Assembly (NCBI GenBank): GCA_031285205.1
Contig: JAITWO010000019.1
Coordinates: 1 to 64,000, forward strand
Direction: 5' to 3'
DNA from: Methanomassiliicoccaceae archaeon
Lineage (GTDB): Archaea; Thermoplasmatota; Thermoplasmata; Methanomassiliicoccales; Methanomethylophilaceae
Length of the DNA stretch: 64,000 nt
A program made the position numbers and the translations under genes. The notes under the pieces are model-generated. The model did not search any database and was not told the origin of the DNA. It saw nothing but the letters and a program-made list of their open reading frames with translations. How positions within the stretch are numbered: the first letter of the stretch is position 1; every line of letters begins with the position of its first letter. Shown in pieces: positions 43,546-52,987 of this stretch.

Positions 43546-43929
43546 ATGCTGTGGGTAGTGATACTCATCGTGATCGCGGTCGGTATACTGTATCTGATAC
43601 AGGGAGCAATGGTATTCGGCACGGATCTGGATCTCTCCGGCTTCACGGAAGAACTGGAGGGATACGAAGGGTTTGTTGATATGGCAAAGACCCTTATTGC
43701 CTCTGTCTACATAATACTCGGGCTGCTGACGCTGATCATCGCGTTCCTGCTGTACAACGGATCAAAGGGCGGAAGGACCATTCTCATCGTCATCTTGATA
43801 ATATCGATACTGGTCAATGCGTATGCTCTGCTGATAGGCGGCATCATAGGCATCATCGAGCTTGCGGCTGCAATAATATGTCTTTACATACTCTACCAAC
43901 CGCCCGTGAAAGCATACTTCAAGGTGTGA
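43546..43929 (+). CDS. Small membrane protein, DUF-type, copy 1
   Basis: A 127-residue protein with four hydrophobic segments (about 3-22, 48-72, 78-96, 98-117) and a short polar loop after the first. It ends LYQPPVKAYFKV, like the end of the neighbouring protein (YFFRPNVKEFFGI), and both share size and topology, so they are probably paralogues. No enzyme motif is seen. ATG 43546 is preferred because the predicted transcript begins near 43500; GTG 43495 is in frame. A hairpin terminator follows. Confidence 0.65.
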   Translation: MLWVVILIVIAVGILYLIQGAMVFGTDLDLSGFTEELEGYEGFVDMAKTLIASVYIILGLLTLIIAFLLYNGSKGGRTILIVILIISILVNAYALLIGGIIGIIELAAAIICLYILYQPPVKAYFKV

Positions 43930-43937
43930 GAACAAAC

Positions 43938-43964
43938 GGCACGGCCTCCGTGCCTTCATTTTTA
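43938..43964 (+). terminator. Hairpin with T-rich tail
   Basis: GGCACGG and CCGTGCC form a 7-bp stem with a 3-base loop, followed by TTCATTTTTA. It lies 9 bases after the stop of the first small membrane protein. Confidence 0.6.
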
Positions 43965-44040
43965 TCATTTCCTGTGGATGAATGAGCGTATGCGGTTTTC
44001 CGGATACGTCCGTAAAAATATGATATTATACAAACCATTT

Positions 44041-44049
44041 TTTAAATAT
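44041..44049 (+). promoter_or_regulatory. TATA-like box of the second small membrane protein
   Basis: TTTAAATAT is centred 25 bases before the ATG at 44070 and predicts a leaderless mRNA. Confidence 0.55.
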
Positions 44050-44069
44050 CAGAAACGTGCTTTTATACC

Positions 44070-44444
44070 ATGGCACAAAGACCTACGTTTCTGTCCATAA
44101 TTTGCATACTGCTGGCAATAAGCGGGTTACTCCTGTTGCTTGCCGGCATTATGGTTATAGCTTCGGAAGGCGCGATCAACGATGCGCTTGGAGATGTTGA
44201 CCTTCTCGTAGACCTTACGGCTATCGGAGCGATCGCCTTGATCGCCGGCCTGATCGCTTTGGTGGTGACATACATGCTGTGGAAGGGCATAAAGCTCGGA
44301 TGGTACCTCGTTATGGTATACCTCATAATCTTGGTCATATTCGGGATACTGTCCTTACCTGCCGGTATTTTATCGCTTATCGTTGTGATAGTGCTGATCT
44401 GGTACTTCTTCAGACCCAACGTCAAAGAGTTCTTCGGTATCTGA
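44070..44444 (+). CDS. Small membrane protein, DUF-type, copy 2
   Basis: This 124-residue protein has four hydrophobic segments (about 7-28, 46-70, 76-92, 94-112) and ends YFFRPNVKEFFGI, similar to copy 1. The first loop is acidic (EGAINDALGDVDLL). It has its own TATA-like box and terminator, so the two copies are separate transcripts. Function unknown; such small four-helix proteins are common in archaea. Confidence 0.7.
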   Translation: MAQRPTFLSIICILLAISGLLLLLAGIMVIASEGAINDALGDVDLLVDLTAIGAIALIAGLIALVVTYMLWKGIKLGWYLVMVYLIILVIFGILSLPAGILSLIVVIVLIWYFFRPNVKEFFGI

Positions 44445-44459
44445 GCTATAAACATAAAC

Positions 44460-44498
44460 ATCGGGGTCTGCCCCGATTTAACAACTTTTTATTTTTGT
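44460..44498. terminator. Hairpin between convergent genes
   Basis: ATCGGGG and CCCCGAT form a 7-bp stem with loop TCTG, followed by a T-rich tract (CTTTTTATTTTT). It lies between the second small membrane protein and dnaJ, which face each other; the tail suits the plus strand. Confidence 0.6.
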
Positions 44499-44512
44499 TG
44501 AGCGCGGGTGCA

Positions 44513-45640
44513 TCATTTCTTGAACAGGCCTTTCGCCTTTTTTGACGAGCCGGCCTTATCATCCAGTTTTCTGAGATATTCCTTATCTTCTTCTGAGACC
44601 TTCGTCGGAACGTCTATCTTCACCTTCAGGAACAGGTCGCCTCTTGTGCCGCCTCTGAACTTCGGAAGTCCTTTCCCCTGTATCCTGAGAACGGCGCCTA
44701 CCTGTGTGCCCGGAGATATCGTCACCTTTGCCGTTTCCCCTTCGAGGGTCGCAACCTCCTCCGTGCCGCCCAGCACAAGCCTCGGGTAAGTGGTCAGGAT
44801 CTCCGCCCACAGGTTGATGCCTTCCCTTTCGAACTGCTTATGCTCCTTAACTTGGACCACCACGTACAGGTCCCCGGACGGCCCTCCGTTGTACCCCGCG
44901 TCGCCCTCTCCCTGCATCCTCAGCCGTGTGCCGTCCTCGATGCCTTTCGGTATCGTCACGCTTACGGTACTGTTCTTGGACACGCGTCCGGAGCCGCGGC
45001 ATTTTATGCAGCGCTCCTTGTATGTTTTCCCGGAACCGCTGCACTTCGGGCAGTCGGTGACCGACGCTATGCGCCCGAACGGACTGTTCCGGACCATCTG
45101 TATCTGTCCGGCACCGTCGCACTGCGAGCACACCTCCACCTTACCGTCCTTCCCTCCGGTCCCTCTGCAGTCGTGGCACGATGATGTCTTCGGGACCTGT
45201 ATCTCTTCGGTCCTTCCGGTGAGCACCTCTTCCAAAGATATCCTGACATCGTAGCGCAGCGATTCCCCCTGTGTCGGCGCATTCCTCGGCCTCCGGCCTC
45301 CGCCGCCGAAGAACATATCGAAGATGCTCCCTCCGGAGCCTCCGAATATATCGCGTATATCGTCGAAGTGGGTGAAATCATTCCACGAGAACCCGCCGCC
45401 GCCGAACTGCTGGTTCACGCCCGCATGTCCGTGCTGATCGTACGTCTTCCTCTTTCCGTCGTCAGACAGCACCTCGTACGCTTCGGATATCTCCTTGAAC
45501 TTCTCCTCGGCCACTTCCTTGGGGTCGCTGGACACGTCCGGGTGATGCTCTCTCGCTAACCTCCGGTATGCCTTCTTTATGTCGTCGGCTGTTGCGTCCT
45601 TGCTCACGCCCAATATTTCGTAGTAGTCCCTCGGCATCAC
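44513..45640 (-). CDS. dnaJ: Chaperone DnaJ
   Basis: The 375-residue protein is a full type I Hsp40: J domain with HPD in EHHPDV near residue 33, a Gly-rich segment (GGGGFSW...), four CxxCxGxG zinc repeats ([32 protein letters not shown]) and two C-terminal substrate domains. It delivers substrates to DnaK and stimulates its ATPase. Its ATG overlaps the dnaK stop, in the order grpE-dnaK-dnaJ, typical of archaea that acquired the bacterial system. Confidence 0.95.
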   Translation of the reverse strand: MMPRDYYEILGVSKDATADDIKKAYRRLAREHHPDVSSDPKEVAEEKFKEISEAYEVLSDDGKRKTYDQHGHAGVNQQFGGGGFSWNDFTHFDDIRDIFGGSGGSIFDMFFGGGGRRPRNAPTQGESLRYDVRISLEEVLTGRTEEIQVPKTSSCHDCRGTGGKDGKVEVCSQCDGAGQIQMVRNSPFGRIASVTDCPKCSGSGKTYKERCIKCRGSGRVSKNSTVSVTIPKGIEDGTRLRMQGEGDAGYNGGPSGDLYVVVQVKEHKQFEREGINLWAEILTTYPRLVLGGTEEVATLEGETAKVTISPGTQVGAVLRIQGKGLPKFRGGTRGDLFLKVKIDVPTKVSEEDKEYLRKLDDKAGSSKKAKGLFKK

Positions 45641-47484
45641 TCATCGTCCACTATCTTGTAGTCCGCATCGACATAATCGCCGTCGCCCTTCTGGCCTTTA
45701 TCGTCCTTGGGGCCGCCGGAGGCCGATGCGGGGCCTTGTTCCTGCTGATATATCTTTTTTGATATCGGCTCCATCGCTTTGTAAAGGGAGTCTATCTTCG
45801 CCTTCATCTGTTTGGCGTCGTTGGATGCCCTTGCCGCTTCGAGGTCCGATATCGCCGCCTCGACCTTGGCGCGCTCCTCGTTGTTCACCTTCTCACCGAG
45901 ATCGTCCATCGCTTTGCGGACGGTGTATATTGCCGATTCCGACTGGTTCAGGAGGTCTATGGACTCGCGTTTTGCTTTATCGGCGTCGGCGAACTGGGCC
46001 GCTTCGTTCACCATCTTGTCTATTTCCTCTTTGCTCAGCTTCTTCGATGACATTATCGTTATCTTCTGCTCCTTTCCCGTTCCCTTGTCTTTCGCTGACA
46101 CGTTGATTATCCCGTTCGCGTCTATGTCAAAGGTCACTTCTATCTGCGGTATCCCGCGGGGAGCCGGCGGTATCCCGTCCAGATTGAATTTGCCCAGCGA
46201 GGTGTTGTCAGAGGCCATCGGCCTCTCCCCCTGGATCACGTGTATCTCCACCGACGGTTGGTTGTCAGCGGCGGTCGAGAATACCTGCGACTTCTTTGTG
46301 GGTATCGTCGTGTTGCGGTCGATGAGCTTCGTTGCTATCCCGCCTAACGTCTCTATGCCGAGGGTGAGCGGCGTCACGTCCAATAACAGAACGTCCTTCA
46401 CTTCTCCCGACAGTACCGCGCCCTGCACCGCCGCGCCCATTGACACGCACTCCATCGGGTCTATGCCCCTCTGTATCTTGGAACCGACCATGTTCTCAAC
46501 GAAGTTCTGCACTATGGGCATCCTTGTGGGGCCGCCCACCATGATTATCTTGTTTATGTTGTCCTTCGTCAACTTCGCGTCCCTCATCGCCGTCTCGATG
46601 GGACCTCTGCATTTGTCGATTATCGGAGACACGAGCTCTTCGAGCTTCGCCCTGGTCAGCGTCTGTATCAGGTGCTTCGGGCCGGATGCGTCGGAGCTTA
46701 TGAACGGAAGGTTTATCTCGGTCTGCATCGTCGTTGACAATTCTATCTTTGCCTTTTCACATGCTTCGCGTACTCTCCAGAACGCCATGTTGTCGCCTGA
46801 GAGATCTATCCCCTCGCGCTACTGGAACTCCTTGAGCACATATCTTGTGAGAAGTTCATCCATGTCCGACCCGCCCAGTTTGGTGTCCCCTGATGTTGAC
46901 ACCACTTCGAACAACCCTGAACTGAACTCCATTATTGTCACGTCCAGTGTTCCTCCTCCGAGGTCGAATACAAGTATCTTCTGCTCCAGCCCGCTCTTGT
47001 CCAGCCCGTAGGCCAATGCGGCCGCCGTCGGCTCGTTGATTATCCTTACAACTTCAAGGCCTGCGATCGCACCGGCGTCCTTTGTCGCCTGCCTCTGGTT
47101 ATCGTTGAAATATGCGGGAACTGTTATAACCGCTTTTGATATCGTTTCTCCCAGATACGATTCCGCATCGCGTTTCACTTTCTGTAATATGAACGCCGAT
47201 ATCTGCTGCGAAGTGTACTCTTTACCGTTCACCTTCACTTTTTCGTCTGTCCCCATCTTCCTTTTAATGTTCTTCACGGTCCCGCTGGGGTTGGTGACGG
47301 CCTGCCGCCTTGCCGGCTCTCCGACAAGTAACTGGCCGTCGCTTGTGAATGCTACATATGACGGGAAGGCCTTCCCGCCGACGCTCGTACCTTCTGCGCT
47401 CGGTATCATCGCCGGCCTTCCGCCCTCCATGATAGAGGCGGCGGAGTTGCTTGTTCCTAGATCTATTCCTATGATTCTTGACAT
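45637..47484 (-). CDS. dnaK: Chaperone DnaK with an in-frame TAG at codon 222
   Basis: The frame encodes a full-length Hsp70 (615 positions): [22 protein letters not shown] and [14 protein letters not shown] are intact, and it ends with [10 protein letters not shown]. At 46819-46821 the frame contains TAG between LKEFQ and REGIDLS, inside the nucleotide-binding domain. Bacterial DnaK reads EEFKKDQGIDL here, so the TAG takes the place of a lysine. No frameshift or decay is seen on either side. In a TAG-decoding methanogen this could be pyrrolysine. Alternatives are a point mutation or sequencing error (AAG to TAG); restart at ATG 46788 would give only a broken ATPase domain. Overlaps grpE by 16 bases and dnaJ by 4. 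Confidence 0.93.
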
Positions 47485-47987
47485 TTCTGCTCACCTTCTG
47501 TTTGTCTCTTTGTCACTTTCACCTTTGCATACCTGAGCACCCGGTCGCCGATGCGGTACCCTTTCTGGAACACTTCTGTGATCTCACCGTCATTCTCTCC
47601 CGCCTCGGCGCACAGCGCCTCATGGACAGCGGGATCGAACTTCCCGTCCGTTGATATCTCTGCCAGTCCTTTCAATGAGAGTATCTTCATCAGGTTGTTC
47701 CTTATCGAGCCCACGCCTGCAGCCAGGTCATCATCCTTGGGCGCATGTGACAAAGCGCGCTCAAGGTCATCTATTATCCCGAGGATGTCTGCGATCAGAG
47801 AGTCGGAAGCGTGCTTCCTGAACTCCTCGTTCTCGCGCTGCGTCCTCTTTTTGTAATTGTCGAAGTCCGCCTGTATCCTCCTGGCGATGTCCAAGTTATC
47901 GGATGCTCTCTTCTCGGCTTCCGCTATCCTTTCGTCGGCGTCCTGCCTGATCTTCTCGGCATCTTCCCTTGCAGACTTACCAGTCAT
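47469..47987 (-). CDS. grpE: Nucleotide exchange factor GrpE
   Basis: The 172-residue protein has a long charged coiled coil (about residues 5-65, [21 protein letters not shown]) and the C-terminal beta domain with [10 protein letters not shown] and [20 protein letters not shown]. It releases ADP from DnaK. ATG 47987 lies 27 bases from the centre of TTTATATT on the minus strand, predicting a leaderless mRNA; ATG 47999 is in frame but would be upstream of that start. It ends in TAG inside the start of dnaK, and two more TAGs follow in frame at two-codon spacing. Confidence 0.93.
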   Translation of the reverse strand: MTGKSAREDAEKIRQDADERIAEAEKRASDNLDIARRIQADFDNYKKRTQRENEEFRKHASDSLIADILGIIDDLERALSHAPKDDDLAAGVGSIRNNLMKILSLKGLAEISTDGKFDPAVHEALCAEAGENDGEITEVFQKGYRIGDRVLRYAKVKVTKRQTEGEQKCQES

Positions 47988-48010
47988 ACAGTTCACCATC
48001 TGTTATTTGA

Positions 48011-48018
48011 AATATAAA
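48011..48018 (-). promoter_or_regulatory. TATA-like box of grpE-dnaK-dnaJ
   Basis: Minus strand TTTATATT, 27 bases before ATG 47987. The thermosome gene ends only 27 bases upstream, with a GGGG/CCCC mini-hairpin (about 48027-48038) between them. Confidence 0.55.
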
Positions 48019-48045
48019 TTAAAGGTGGGGTCTCCCCCGTTTAGT

Positions 48046-49680
48046 TCAATCGTCGTCCATCTCAGGCGGCTTCAGTCCCGGCGGTCCCGAGGGTGCCCCG
48101 GACCCACGCGCGGCGATGACGTCATCGATCCTGAGTATCATGACCGCTGCGTCCGTTGCCGAGTTGATCGCCTGTTTGCCTATCCTGTACGGTTCGATGA
48201 CGTCCAGTTTCAGCATGTCCTCGACCTTGCCCGAGAACGGGTTGAGGCCGGCGTGCTTCTTGCCTGCCTTGTGCTGCTTCCTCATCTCGATGAGTACGTC
48301 TATCGGATCAAGGCCCGCATTCTCCGCAAGCGTGGTGGGGATTATCTCCATCGCGGACGCGAACGCATCTATCGCTATCTGCTCGCGGCCGCCGACCGAT
48401 GCTGCGTACTCCCTTAACTTCATTGCCAGTTCCACTGCCGTGGAGCCGCCGCCGGTGACCATCATTCCGTCCTCTATGGCAACCTTCACAACACTCCATG
48501 CGTCGATGAGCGACCTCTCGATCTCGTCGATGACGTGCTTCGTTCCGCCCTTTATGAGTATTGACACCGCTTTCGTGTCCTTAAGGTCGGTCACAAAGGT
48601 CATCTCCTCTTCCTGCATCTTCTTCACTTCGACAATGCCTGCAAGACCGATGTCGCCCTTCTCCAGCTCATCGAACTTGTTCACGATGCTGGCGCCGGTG
48701 GATTTTGACAGTTTGTCTATGTCGTCCTTCTTGACGCGGCGTGCCGCGTAGATGCCTTCCTTTGCGAGGAAGTGCTGCGCCAGGTCGTCAATGCCCTTCT
48801 GACAGAACACAACATTGGCACCGATGGATTTGACCTTCTCGACCATCCTCCTCAGCATGTTCTCCTCCTCTGCGAGGAATGCGCCGAGCTGGCTCGGATC
48901 GGTTATCTCTATCTTTGCATCGATCTCGGTCTTCTTTATCTCGAACGGAGCGTCTATCAGCACTATCTTGGCGTTCTTTATCAGCCTGGGCATTGCCGGG
49001 TGGACGGGTTCTTTGTCGACGATTATGCCTTTGGAGAGGAATGTGTCCTCCATCGAGCCGCCGGTGACCTTTACGACCTGTATGTTCCTGAGATCCGCGG
49101 TGAGTTTTCCGTCGTCGCCTTTCTCAACTATCGTTTTCACAGCGTTCACAACGAGATCGGCGAAGAACTCCTTGGATGCGTTGACCTGTTTGCTTATCAT
49201 GGCGGTCTCTGCGATCTTCCTCAGCAGTTTGTCGTCGTTCACCGATACCTTCGTTGACACATCGATAAGGATCTGCTGTGCCTTCGCGTTCGCCAGCCTG
49301 TAACCGGCCGCGATTATCGTCGGGTGCACCGACGAATCCACCATGTCGATCGCTTTCTTCAGCAGTTCGCCGGCAATGATGACGGATGTTGTCGTCCCGT
49401 CGCCTACTTCCGCGTCCTGTGTCTTCGCGACCTCCACCAGCATCTTTGCCGCCGGGTGCTGCACGTCTATCTCTTTGAGGATCGTCACACCGTCGTTGGT
49501 GATTATCACATCGCCCATCGAATCGACGAGCATTTTGTCCATTCCCCTCGGACCGAGGCTGCTTCTAACTGCGTCTGCTATTGTCCTTGCCGCTGCAATG
49601 TTGTTGAACTGAGCGTCCTTTCCCTTGTCCCTCTTGGTACCCTCTTTGAGTATCAAGATGGGCGCGTTACCCATACCCAT
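48046..49680 (-). CDS. ths: Thermosome (group II chaperonin) subunit
   Basis: A 544-residue group II chaperonin subunit. Seen: [29 protein letters not shown] near residue 40, the GDGTTT ATPase motif near residue 85, and an acidic C-terminus ([12 protein letters not shown]). It folds proteins in a double ring closed by built-in lids. ATG 49680 is chosen because GGAGG lies about 10 bases upstream; ATG 49689 is also in frame but has GGAGGT directly against it. A strong TATA-like box lies 58 bases before the start. Confidence 0.95.
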   Translation of the reverse strand: MGMGNAPILILKEGTKRDKGKDAQFNNIAAARTIADAVRSSLGPRGMDKMLVDSMGDVIITNDGVTILKEIDVQHPAAKMLVEVAKTQDAEVGDGTTTSVIIAGELLKKAIDMVDSSVHPTIIAAGYRLANAKAQQILIDVSTKVSVNDDKLLRKIAETAMISKQVNASKEFFADLVVNAVKTIVEKGDDGKLTADLRNIQVVKVTGGSMEDTFLSKGIIVDKEPVHPAMPRLIKNAKIVLIDAPFEIKKTEIDAKIEITDPSQLGAFLAEEENMLRRMVEKVKSIGANVVFCQKGIDDLAQHFLAKEGIYAARRVKKDDIDKLSKSTGASIVNKFDELEKGDIGLAGIVEVKKMQEEEMTFVTDLKDTKAVSILIKGGTKHVIDEIERSLIDAWSVVKVAIEDGMMVTGGGSTAVELAMKLREYAASVGGREQIAIDAFASAMEIIPTTLAENAGLDPIDVLIEMRKQHKAGKKHAGLNPFSGKVEDMLKLDVIEPYRIGKQAINSATDAAVMILRIDDVIAARGSGAPSGPPGLKPPEMDDD

Positions 49681-49734
49681 AGTCTTCATACCTCCGTTAA
49701 ACTTGGAATCTATCTTGCCTAAAGTTAGTTCTTC

Positions 49735-49742
49735 TATATAAA
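49735..49742 (-). promoter_or_regulatory. TATA-like box of the thermosome gene
   Basis: Minus strand TTTATATA preceded by AAACG. It predicts a leader of about 30 bases that holds GGAGG. Confidence 0.6.
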
Positions 49743-49834
49743 CGTTTACCATAATCCGCCAATCGGTGCAAATCTTCCCTTATTACGCACGTATCACGTT
49801 AATCTATAATGAACCGCATTCAGTTACGAGGATC

Positions 49835-50323
49835 ATGCGTTTTCCGATCGGCAGGTACACGTTGAGAAGGGCAGAAGAGGATGATATGCATTTCGTCATG
49901 GGCTGCATGAAGGAGAGCGTCCTGATGTCCGTTGAGGACGTCGAATCGCAACATTCGGACCTGTGGATGGAGAATATACTGGGGGTCACGAGCATCGCGA
50001 TGGACGGGGGCATGATGCGCTCCGAAGCTTTCGTCCTTGAGGATGAGAATAAAAAATATGTGGGGATCCTGTGGATGGGGATGTCCTTCGATCAATTCAC
50101 ATGCGAGGAGACCGGATACCTTCTCGGCATATTCGTGATAACGGAACTGCGGGGGAAAGGGATGGGGAGGTCGCTCATGAGATGCGCCGAGGACTGGTGC
50201 AGGGAAAGGGGATTGCTGTCGCTGACGCTGAACGTCGGCTCCGCGAACACGTCAGCAAAGGAGTTCTATGACCGTCTGGGGTTCAGCGAGCGGAGCACGG
50301 TGCTGCGCAGGCGTCTCCGGTGA
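49835..50323 (+). CDS. GNAT-family N-acetyltransferase
   Basis: The 162-residue protein has the GNAT fold: YLLGIFVITELRGKGMGRSLM (near residues 93-113) contains the acetyl-CoA loop RGKGMG, and the C-terminal LTLNVGSANTSAKEFYDRLGFSE is the usual last motif. It acetylates an unknown amine. ATG 49835 follows GAGGA. It stands alone, divergent from the thermosome gene. Closest roles would be N-terminal or small-molecule acetylation. Confidence 0.88.
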   Translation: MRFPIGRYTLRRAEEDDMHFVMGCMKESVLMSVEDVESQHSDLWMENILGVTSIAMDGGMMRSEAFVLEDENKKYVGILWMGMSFDQFTCEETGYLLGIFVITELRGKGMGRSLMRCAEDWCRERGLLSLTLNVGSANTSAKEFYDRLGFSERSTVLRRRLR

Positions 50324-50338
50324 CGGCCGCGGCCGCCG

Positions 50339-50393
50339 ATATGATCATATTAATCAAAATATATTAAAACATAAAAATGCATGGTCCGACCAT
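50339..50393 (+). promoter_or_regulatory. Promoter region of purL with two palindromes
   Basis: A T/A-rich box AAAATATATTAAAA lies at 50356-50369 and predicts transcription from about 50390, leaving a leader of about 80 bases. It is flanked by a perfect palindrome ATATGATCATAT (50339-50350) and an inverted repeat ATGGTC/GACCAT (50381-50393) near the predicted start. These are candidate operators; no regulator is identified. Confidence 0.4.
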
Positions 50394-50472
50394 ATGATGC
50401 TGTGCGTCCGGATGACATTTTGCGCTTTGATATGCGGCCATCCAGATGCCCTGACTGAATTAAGGTGATTCT

Positions 50473-52776
50473 ATGGCCCCCAACGATCTGATGATGAAGC
50501 GCGATGTTCCTTTTCAGCTGTACGATATAAAGATAAGGGATGCGAAGGACGATGACCTTGGATATGTATCAAAAGAATTAGGCCTCGGCCTCTCCCTTGA
50601 TGAGATGAAGACCGTAAAAAAATATTTCGTCTCAGAGAAAAGAGACCCCACTGACATAGAGCTGCAGTCTCTCGGGCAGGCATGGAGCGAGCACTGTTGC
50701 TACAAGAGCTCCAAGCTCGCACTGAAAGAATATGTGTTCGGGATAGATCATAAGGACGTGATGTCACGCGGTGATGCGGGCGTTATGAGATTTGATAAGA
50801 AACACGGATATGCGCTGAGGATCGAGAGTCACAACCACCCTTCCGCCGTCGAACCCTACGGGGGGGCCGCTACAGGCGTGGGCGGCATTTTAAGGGATGT
50901 TGTGTGCATGGGCGCTGACCCGGTGGGCGTGGTTGACCCGTTCTGCTTCGGTATGATAGACACCACGAAAAAATTACCGAAGGGAACAAAACACCCCAAG
51001 GAATTGCTGAAGAGGGCGGTTGACGGCGGGCGCGATTACTGTAATGTGGTGAATGTTCCGTGCGTATCGGGGGCGTTCTTCTTTGATGAGAGATACACCG
51101 GGAATTGTTTGGTGAACGTCGGCGCGCTGGGCATCGTCAGGAACAGGGACCTCAGGAACAACTTCGTCAGTGGGCCCGGAGAGATATTGGTGCTCTGCGG
51201 CGAGCCCACCGGGCGCGACGGTATACATGGCGTTAATTTTGCATCGGTGGCCCTGGAGACTGATGCGGAGAACAGGAGTGCGAAGCACGGCGTGAGCCCG
51301 ATACCGAGGCGGTTCGTTCTGGCTGCAACGCTGGAGGCGAACAAGGCCGGCCTCGTCACCGGCATGAAGGACCTGGGAGGAGGAGGGTTGAGCTGCGTGG
51401 TCGGCGAGATGGCGCTGGGCGCAGGATGCGGCGCGGAAGTGAATCTGGACAAGGCGCCGCTCAGGGAGAAGGACATGGACCCATGGGAGATATGGGTCTC
51501 CGAGACGCAGGAGCGTATGATGCTCGCCGTGAAGGAGAAGAACGTGAAGAAGGTGCTTGCGATATTCAAAAAGCATAAAGTTCCGGCCGTGGCCGTCGGA
51601 AAGAGCACCGATGTCCCGAGGACCAGGATATTCTGGAAAAATGAACTGATATTCGACATGGACCTGGAGTTCCTTACAGGAGGCCCGGTGTACAGGAGGC
51701 CGTATGACCTCCCTAAGTTCTCGACCAAAGAGGACGAGAAGATGCCGAAGTTACCTGCGAATGATGATATCATACTTTCGTTGCTGTCTGACCTGAACAT
51801 ATCATCCAGGGAGTGGGCCATAAAACAGTTCGAGAAAAAGGGGAAAAGAACGGTCGCGGGACCGACGGCCGGCAGCGGGCCGGGGGATGCGAGCGTGATC
51901 GCCCCGGTCGCCGGAAGCGATAAGGGGCTGGCGGTGACCGTCGGCTGCAACCCGTGGTTGGTCGCTGCGGACCCGTACCGCGGAAGTAAAGGATGCATCG
52001 ACGAGACGTGCCGCAATTTAGTTGCGGTGGGTGCGAGGCCACATGCGTTCACGGACTGTCTGAACTTCGGCAATCCTGAGAAGCCGGACCGTATGGGAGT
52101 TCTCAGGGAGTCGGTGAGAGGATTGGGCGAGATGGCCAAGAACCTTAAGATCCCGATACCGTCGGGGAACGTGAGCTTATACAATGAATCGTCCAACGGA
52201 GTCTGCATACTGCCGACACCGATGGTCATAGGCACGGGACTGATCGCCGACATCTCGAAAACAATAACGGCGGACCTGAAAGGTAAAGGGAATATGCTCT
52301 TCCTGATCGGCGACACCAGGGACGAAATGGGCGGCTCGCTGCTGTTCAGAAAGTACGGGGGAGAAGGGGGAGCGGTCCCGGACGCTGACCCTGCTGTCCT
52401 GAAGAGACTGATGGACCGTCTGCTTAAGGCCATGGGCGACGATCTGGTGCTGAGCTGTCATGACTGCTCGGACGGAGGGTTCGCGGTCGCGATGGCGGAG
52501 ATGTGCATCGCCGGTAATGTCGGAGCGGATCTGGACCTTTCTAAGATCAAAGGAACGGACACCGTGAAGTTATATTCAGAAAGCAACAGCAGATGGATCG
52601 CCGAGGTCTCCAGGGACAATGCGGATGCGTTCAAAAAGATCCTCGGCAGGAAGGCGGTGCTCATCGGAAAGACGGCCGGTTCCCGGCTGAAGATCGCGGA
52701 TGCGGACGTGGATGTTGCCGTGAAAGATATGAAGGCCGCATGGAAGGCCCCCGTAGGAAAAGTCATGAGATCCTGA
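50473..52776 (+). CDS. purL: Phosphoribosylformylglycinamidine synthase subunit PurL
   Basis: This 767-residue protein is the archaeal-type small PurL. Seen: QAWSEHCCYKSSK near residue 72 with the catalytic His, the RIESHNHPSAVEPYGGAATGVGG loop, a KDLGGGGLSCVVGEM segment, and the second ATP-binding half with CHDCSDGGFAVAMAEM. With PurS and PurQ (not in the window) it converts FGAR to FGAM in purine synthesis. AAGGTGAT precedes the ATG. A strong hairpin terminator follows the stop. Confidence 0.95.
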   Translation: MAPNDLMMKRDVPFQLYDIKIRDAKDDDLGYVSKELGLGLSLDEMKTVKKYFVSEKRDPTDIELQSLGQAWSEHCCYKSSKLALKEYVFGIDHKDVMSRGDAGVMRFDKKHGYALRIESHNHPSAVEPYGGAATGVGGILRDVVCMGADPVGVVDPFCFGMIDTTKKLPKGTKHPKELLKRAVDGGRDYCNVVNVPCVSGAFFFDERYTGNCLVNVGALGIVRNRDLRNNFVSGPGEILVLCGEPTGRDGIHGVNFASVALETDAENRSAKHGVSPIPRRFVLAATLEANKAGLVTGMKDLGGGGLSCVVGEMALGAGCGAEVNLDKAPLREKDMDPWEIWVSETQERMMLAVKEKNVKKVLAIFKKHKVPAVAVGKSTDVPRTRIFWKNELIFDMDLEFLTGGPVYRRPYDLPKFSTKEDEKMPKLPANDDIILSLLSDLNISSREWAIKQFEKKGKRTVAGPTAGSGPGDASVIAPVAGSDKGLAVTVGCNPWLVAADPYRGSKGCIDETCRNLVAVGARPHAFTDCLNFGNPEKPDRMGVLRESVRGLGEMAKNLKIPIPSGNVSLYNESSNGVCILPTPMVIGTGLIADISKTITADLKGKGNMLFLIGDTRDEMGGSLLFRKYGGEGGAVPDADPAVLKRLMDRLLKAMGDDLVLSCHDCSDGGFAVAMAEMCIAGNVGADLDLSKIKGTDTVKLYSESNSRWIAEVSRDNADAFKKILGRKAVLIGKTAGSRLKIADADVDVAVKDMKAAWKAPVGKVMRS

Positions 52777-52787
52777 ACAAATACGAA

Positions 52788-52814
52788 GAAGGCATGCCCG
52801 CATGCCTTCATTTT
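52788..52814 (+). terminator. Hairpin terminator after purL
   Basis: GAAGGCATGC and GCATGCCTTC form a perfect 10-bp stem with a 2-base loop, followed by ATTTT. It begins 12 bases after the purL stop and is the strongest hairpin of this kind noticed in the window. Confidence 0.7.
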
Positions 52815-52987
52815 CTGTTCCTCTGAACGCCTGACAGTATGCTGGCTCGTCTCATTTCTTGTTTAGTTCCATAATACATGCAACGATGGTTCGAACGGTT
52901 TGCCACGGATGACGCATAATATCCCTTATATTCAATATTTAAATCATAACTGTGTTCCATGTATACATCGAACGGACGGTCCTGCGA

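Noticed and set aside
46788-46821. DnaK as two separately translated halves
   Set aside because: The ATG at 46788 has no ribosome binding site, and a split inside the ATPase domain is not known to work. It is kept only as an alternative in the dnaK entry.
51036-52433. Minus-strand open frame of 465 codons inside purL
   Set aside because: Antisense shadow of a well-conserved enzyme; no recognisable domain.
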